Shown here: piece by piece, positions 29,248-32,224 of the stretch
Layout of the letters: each line of letters opens with the position of its first letter
Position numbering within the stretch: the stretch's first letter is position 1
Made by a program: the position numbers and the translations under genes
Notes under the pieces: generated by a model
Told to the model about the DNA's origin: nothing
What the model saw: the letters and a program-made list of their open reading frames with translations, nothing else
Databases searched by the model: none
DNA from: an uncultured Erysipelotrichaceae bacterium
Lineage (GTDB): Bacteria; Bacillota_I; Bacilli_A; Erysipelotrichales; Erysipelotrichaceae
Assembly: GCA_944324155.1 (NCBI GenBank)
Contig: CALUVF010000051.1
Coordinates: forward strand, 1-32,224
Direction: 5' to 3'
Length of the DNA: 32,224 nt

Positions 29248-31539
29248 TCAGTATTTTTCATCGATCCGGGAGATCAGATGTTTTATGATCTTTAGACGAT
29301 CAAGCCTATACATAATAAATACCCCGGCACTTGATAGTATAAAGGCCAAGATGATCTCATTAAGTGTGAGCGCTTCAAGATAGAAGATCTCCCTAAAAAA
29401 TATAAAAGACAAGAAAAGGCCTAAAAAGGCGAAAGATAAAATCAAGATCCTGAAGAGATTTAAAGGCTTGCTGATGCGAGCGACATTGACATACATGATT
29501 AAAGCGCTGATTAAGGTCGCCATCGTATTGACATGTTCCGCTTTGACCATATTGAGCTTAATGAGTACTTCTAAAATCAAAACAGCTAAGATGATACTTA
29601 AAGCACAAGGCAAGGCTTTCTTAAGGACGCTTGATAAAAAGCCGCCTTTTACTAGATCATAATTGTGTTCAAAGGACAAAAAGAAGGCCGGCATGCCGAT
29701 CAAAAGAGAGGACAAAAGGGTGAGTTGGATCGGAGCGAAGGGGAATTCTGTTAAGACCACGATGGCTAAAAGGGCCAAGATGATCGATAAAAGCGTCTTG
29801 GTCAAAAAGAGCGTTGCTGTCCTTTGAATATTGTTTATAACGCGTCGCCCTTCTTTGATGATGGCGATCATGTGATTAAAGTCATTGTCGAGCAAGACGA
29901 CATTGGCGATGTTTTTGGCACTTTCCATGGCACTGCCCAAGGCGATCGAAAAGTCCGCTTCCTTTAAGGCCATGACATCATTGACCCCATCACCAACCAT
30001 GCCGATAGTATGGCCGCTCTTTTTTAAAGCTTCGATCAGCCAGATCTTTTGATCGGGATTGACACGTGCGAAAATCGCATAATCTAAAGCCTTGTCCTTA
30101 AGTTCATCTTCCTTAAGCCCCAGGCAATTAAGGCTTTTGTCATAGGATCTAAAGCCAGCACTTTGGGCGATGCTTCGGATCGTCGTTTCATCATCGCCCG
30201 AGATGATCTTAAGATCGACGCCCTGATCTAAAAAGTAGGCCAAGGTCTTTTTGACATTAGGCCTTAGTTCATCTTTGATGATCAATAAAGCGACGAGCTT
30301 TTTATTGATCGATAGCCCTATGACGCGGTTTCCCATTTCGGCATAATGATCGATCCGAGCCTTTTGAAAAGAGCTGATTTTATCACATATAAATTGACAG
30401 GCCCCGATCAGATAAAGGTCCTTATTATATCCTGCTCCTGAATGTTTATCGCGCGAAGAAAAGTGGATCAATCGATCTAAGTGTATCTTTTTTTGCGGTT
30501 TGAAATAATTTTGAAGCGCTTCGCCGGTCGCATTTTGATCATTCAATTCATGCACGATATTAGCAAAGACATCTTCATTAAACTCTTCAAACTTTTCCAT
30601 TTTCAAGACTTCCATTTTGCCGCTTGTCAAAGTCCCAGTTTTATCAAGACACAAGACATCGACCCTGGCCAAAGTCTCTAGGGAATAGAGTTCTTGAACT
30701 AGCGTGTTTTTAAAAGAAAGATTTAAGGCCCCAACACTTAAGGCGATCGAAGTGAGTAAAACAAGTCCTTCGGGGATCATGCCGACCATTGAAGCGACAC
30801 TTTGAAGCAAGGCATCGTCAAGGTCAAGACCCGAAATGAGGTACTGTTTTAAAAACAAAAGGATACCTAAGGGCAAGATGATGATCGCCACCATCTTGAC
30901 AATAAAGTCTAGGGCATCGCGCAGCCTAGAGGGCTGTCTTTTGGCGCGCTTTACCTTTTTGGCAATGTGGGAAATGTAGTTATCTTGGCCAACGGCTACG
31001 ACTTTACATAGAGCCTCGCCCTTTGTAATGATGCTTCCAGCATAGATCTTATCACCCTTCTGTTTATAGATCTCATCGCTTTCCCCTGTCAGCATGGCCT
31101 CTAAAACCAAGACCTCACCATTTAAAACGATGACATCGCTTAAAACTTCCTGGCCGATGCCAAGCCTTAATAGATCGTCAAGCACAATTTTATCCCCAGT
31201 GATCTTCGCCTCTTGGCCATCTCTTATGATGGTGGCATGTGGGGCATTTAAAAGGCGCAGTTTATTGAGCTTATGATAAGAGCGGATCTCTTGAAAGATC
31301 CCAATGACCGTATTGGTGATGACGACACCCATAAAAAGCATATTGCGAAAATGTCCGCTCAAAACTACCAGTAAAGCCAAGAAGAGATTCAGGGCATTAA
31401 AAAGGTTGAAGACATTTGAAAAGATGATCATGGCAGGTGTCTTGATCGTTTCATCTTCCAACACGTTGACCTGACCTTTTTTGATCCTTTCTAGAACATC
31501 TAAAGAGCTAAGTCCCTTTGTTAGATAGTCGTCTTTCAT
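29248..31539 (-). CDS. P-type cation-transporting ATPase, CtpE/Exp7-like
   Basis: A 763-residue P-type pump with about ten membrane segments. TGES (151-154) is the actuator motif. VGMIPEGLVLL (membrane helix 4, PEGL at 256-259) marks the transport site. The phosphorylated DKTGT is at 299-303 (Asp299), and MVGDGVNDVMALKEADFSIA is the hinge motif. PEGL and the overall build resemble the CtpE/Exp7 group, linked to calcium in mycobacteria; the ion is not fixed here. A -10 box (TATAAT, 31551-31546) ends 6 bases before its ATG, so it should be leaderless. The TrxR-like gene follows on the same strand. Confidence 0.92.
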   Translation of the reverse strand: MKDDYLTKGLSSLDVLERIKKGQVNVLEDETIKTPAMIIFSNVFNLFNALNLFLALLVVLSGHFRNMLFMGVVITNTVIGIFQEIRSYHKLNKLRLLNAPHATIIRDGQEAKITGDKIVLDDLLRLGIGQEVLSDVIVLNGEVLVLEAMLTGESDEIYKQKGDKIYAGSIITKGEALCKVVAVGQDNYISHIAKKVKRAKRQPSRLRDALDFIVKMVAIIILPLGILLFLKQYLISGLDLDDALLQSVASMVGMIPEGLVLLTSIALSVGALNLSFKNTLVQELYSLETLARVDVLCLDKTGTLTSGKMEVLKMEKFEEFNEDVFANIVHELNDQNATGEALQNYFKPQKKIHLDRLIHFSSRDKHSGAGYNKDLYLIGACQFICDKISSFQKARIDHYAEMGNRVIGLSINKKLVALLIIKDELRPNVKKTLAYFLDQGVDLKIISGDDETTIRSIAQSAGFRSYDKSLNCLGLKEDELKDKALDYAIFARVNPDQKIWLIEALKKSGHTIGMVGDGVNDVMALKEADFSIALGSAMESAKNIANVVLLDNDFNHMIAIIKEGRRVINNIQRTATLFLTKTLLSIILALLAIVVLTEFPFAPIQLTLLSSLLIGMPAFFLSFEHNYDLVKGGFLSSVLKKALPCALSIILAVLILEVLIKLNMVKAEHVNTMATLISALIMYVNVARISKPLNLFRILILSFAFLGLFLSFIFFREIFYLEALTLNEIILAFILSSAGVFIMYRLDRLKIIKHLISRIDEKY

Positions 31540-31545
31540 ATCAAT

Positions 31546-31551
31546 ATTATA
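31546..31551 (-). promoter_or_regulatory. -10 element of the P-type ATPase gene, leaderless type
   Basis: Minus-strand TATAAT, 6 bases (ATTGAT) before the ATG at 31539. No strong -35 is visible. Confidence 0.45.
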
Positions 31552-31585
31552 TATATAAAAGCCTATGATCAGGTGATGAAAAAAA

Positions 31586-31599
31586 TGACAACGCTTACA
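31586..31599. promoter_or_regulatory. cre-like palindrome between the ATPase and rrn genes
   Basis: TGACAACGCTTACA fits the CcpA operator consensus TGWNANCGNTNWCA at every fixed position. It lies 21 bases upstream of the rrn -35 box and about 47 bases upstream of the ATPase start. Confidence 0.4.
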
Positions 31600-31620
31600 C
31601 TCAAAAAAAGCATTTTCTCC

Positions 31621-31649
31621 TTGACTTCAGCTATCCATTTGCGTAAGAT
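31621..31649 (+). promoter_or_regulatory. rrn operon promoter
   Basis: TTGACT (31621-31626), 17 bases, TAAGAT (31644-31649). The leader that follows (about 155 bases) contains GATCTTTGAAAACTGAATAG, a wording typical of Bacillota rRNA leaders near boxA. Confidence 0.8.
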
Positions 31650-31760
31650 AAGTAAGCACGGTTTAAGAAGGTCACTTCTTAATAAGTGCCATATTGATCT
31701 TTGAAAACTGAATAGAATCAATTAAACAAGCGATATATACGTCAATTCATTTAAAAGGAA

Positions 31761-31794
31761 TTAATATAAGTAGCTCTTAGTTACTTTATATTAA
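31761..31794 (+). ncRNA. Stem-loop in the pre-16S leader
   Basis: TTAATATAAGTA (31761-31772) pairs with TACTTTATATTAA (31782-31794), with a one-base bulge. It lies 17 bases before the mature 16S start and may take part in rRNA processing. Confidence 0.5.
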
Positions 31795-31810
31795 GATAAT
31801 TATTGAGTCA

Positions 31811-32224
<414 letters not shown>

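Overview
The window is a low-to-mid-GC Bacillota segment and probably comes from a member of the Erysipelotrichia or a close relative. Three things point there. The partial 16S gene at the right edge has the CGGCAATGGGGG / CCCTGACCGAGCAACGCCGC wording common in that group. The housekeeping blocks are Firmicutes-type (cysS-mrnC-rlmB-sigma-rpmG-secE-nusG, and rplU-prp-rpmA-obgE with an extended L27). The promoters are TTGACA/TATAAT, often with an extended TG motif. The lineage call is an inference from partial 16S and gene order, not a database match.

Layout from left to right: (1) 39-4514: a large secreted beta-helix/Ig-like surface protein with an LPxTG-like tail, a MATE exporter, and a tiny acidic ORF fused to the exporter's stop codon. 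(2) 4599-7620: a stand-alone, strongly expressed GAPDH, then a leaderless membrane-anchored XRE regulator with an extracellular RCC1-like propeller and a 59-aa partner ORF. (3) 7639-12698: translation and transcription housekeeping (cysS, mrnC, rlmB, SigH-like sigma factor, rpmG, secE, nusG, L21 leader, rplU, prp, rpmA). yacP and rplK/rplA, which flank these genes in Bacillus, are absent. (4) 12743-16299: obgE with a hemolysin III-like membrane protein, then ruvAB. (5) 16335-18273: PfkB-type sugar kinase, flavodoxin-like protein and a small membrane protein. (6) 18324-18821: six tRNAs on the minus strand (Val, Thr, Tyr, Gln, Lys, Gly in transcription order), divergent from a ROK kinase operon. 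(7) 20085-25262: htpG (minus) under a CIRCE element, divergent from Nudix, cyclophilin and YitT genes, followed by degV and a YgjP-like metalloprotein. (8) 25384-28280: a 29-aa leader ORF ending inside a terminator-like hairpin, then an ankyrin protein and an EF-G-like GTPase. (9) 28329-31539, minus strand: a P-type cation ATPase followed by a thioredoxin reductase-like flavoprotein. (10) 31586-32224: rrn control region and the 5' part of 16S.

No mobile element, CRISPR array or prophage was seen. Four things stand out. First, eight genes have a -10 hexamer only 6-9 bases before ATG, with no room for a Shine-Dalgarno site, so they are probably read from leaderless mRNAs, while neighbouring genes have strong AGGAGG sites. 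Second, the XRE-TM-RCC1-Fn3-PASTA-like protein looks like an envelope-sensing one-component regulator of unusual build. Third, the ankyrin/EF-G-like operon has an attenuator-like leader. Fourth, htpG carries a near-perfect HrcA operator and shares its -35 region with a divergent Nudix gene.
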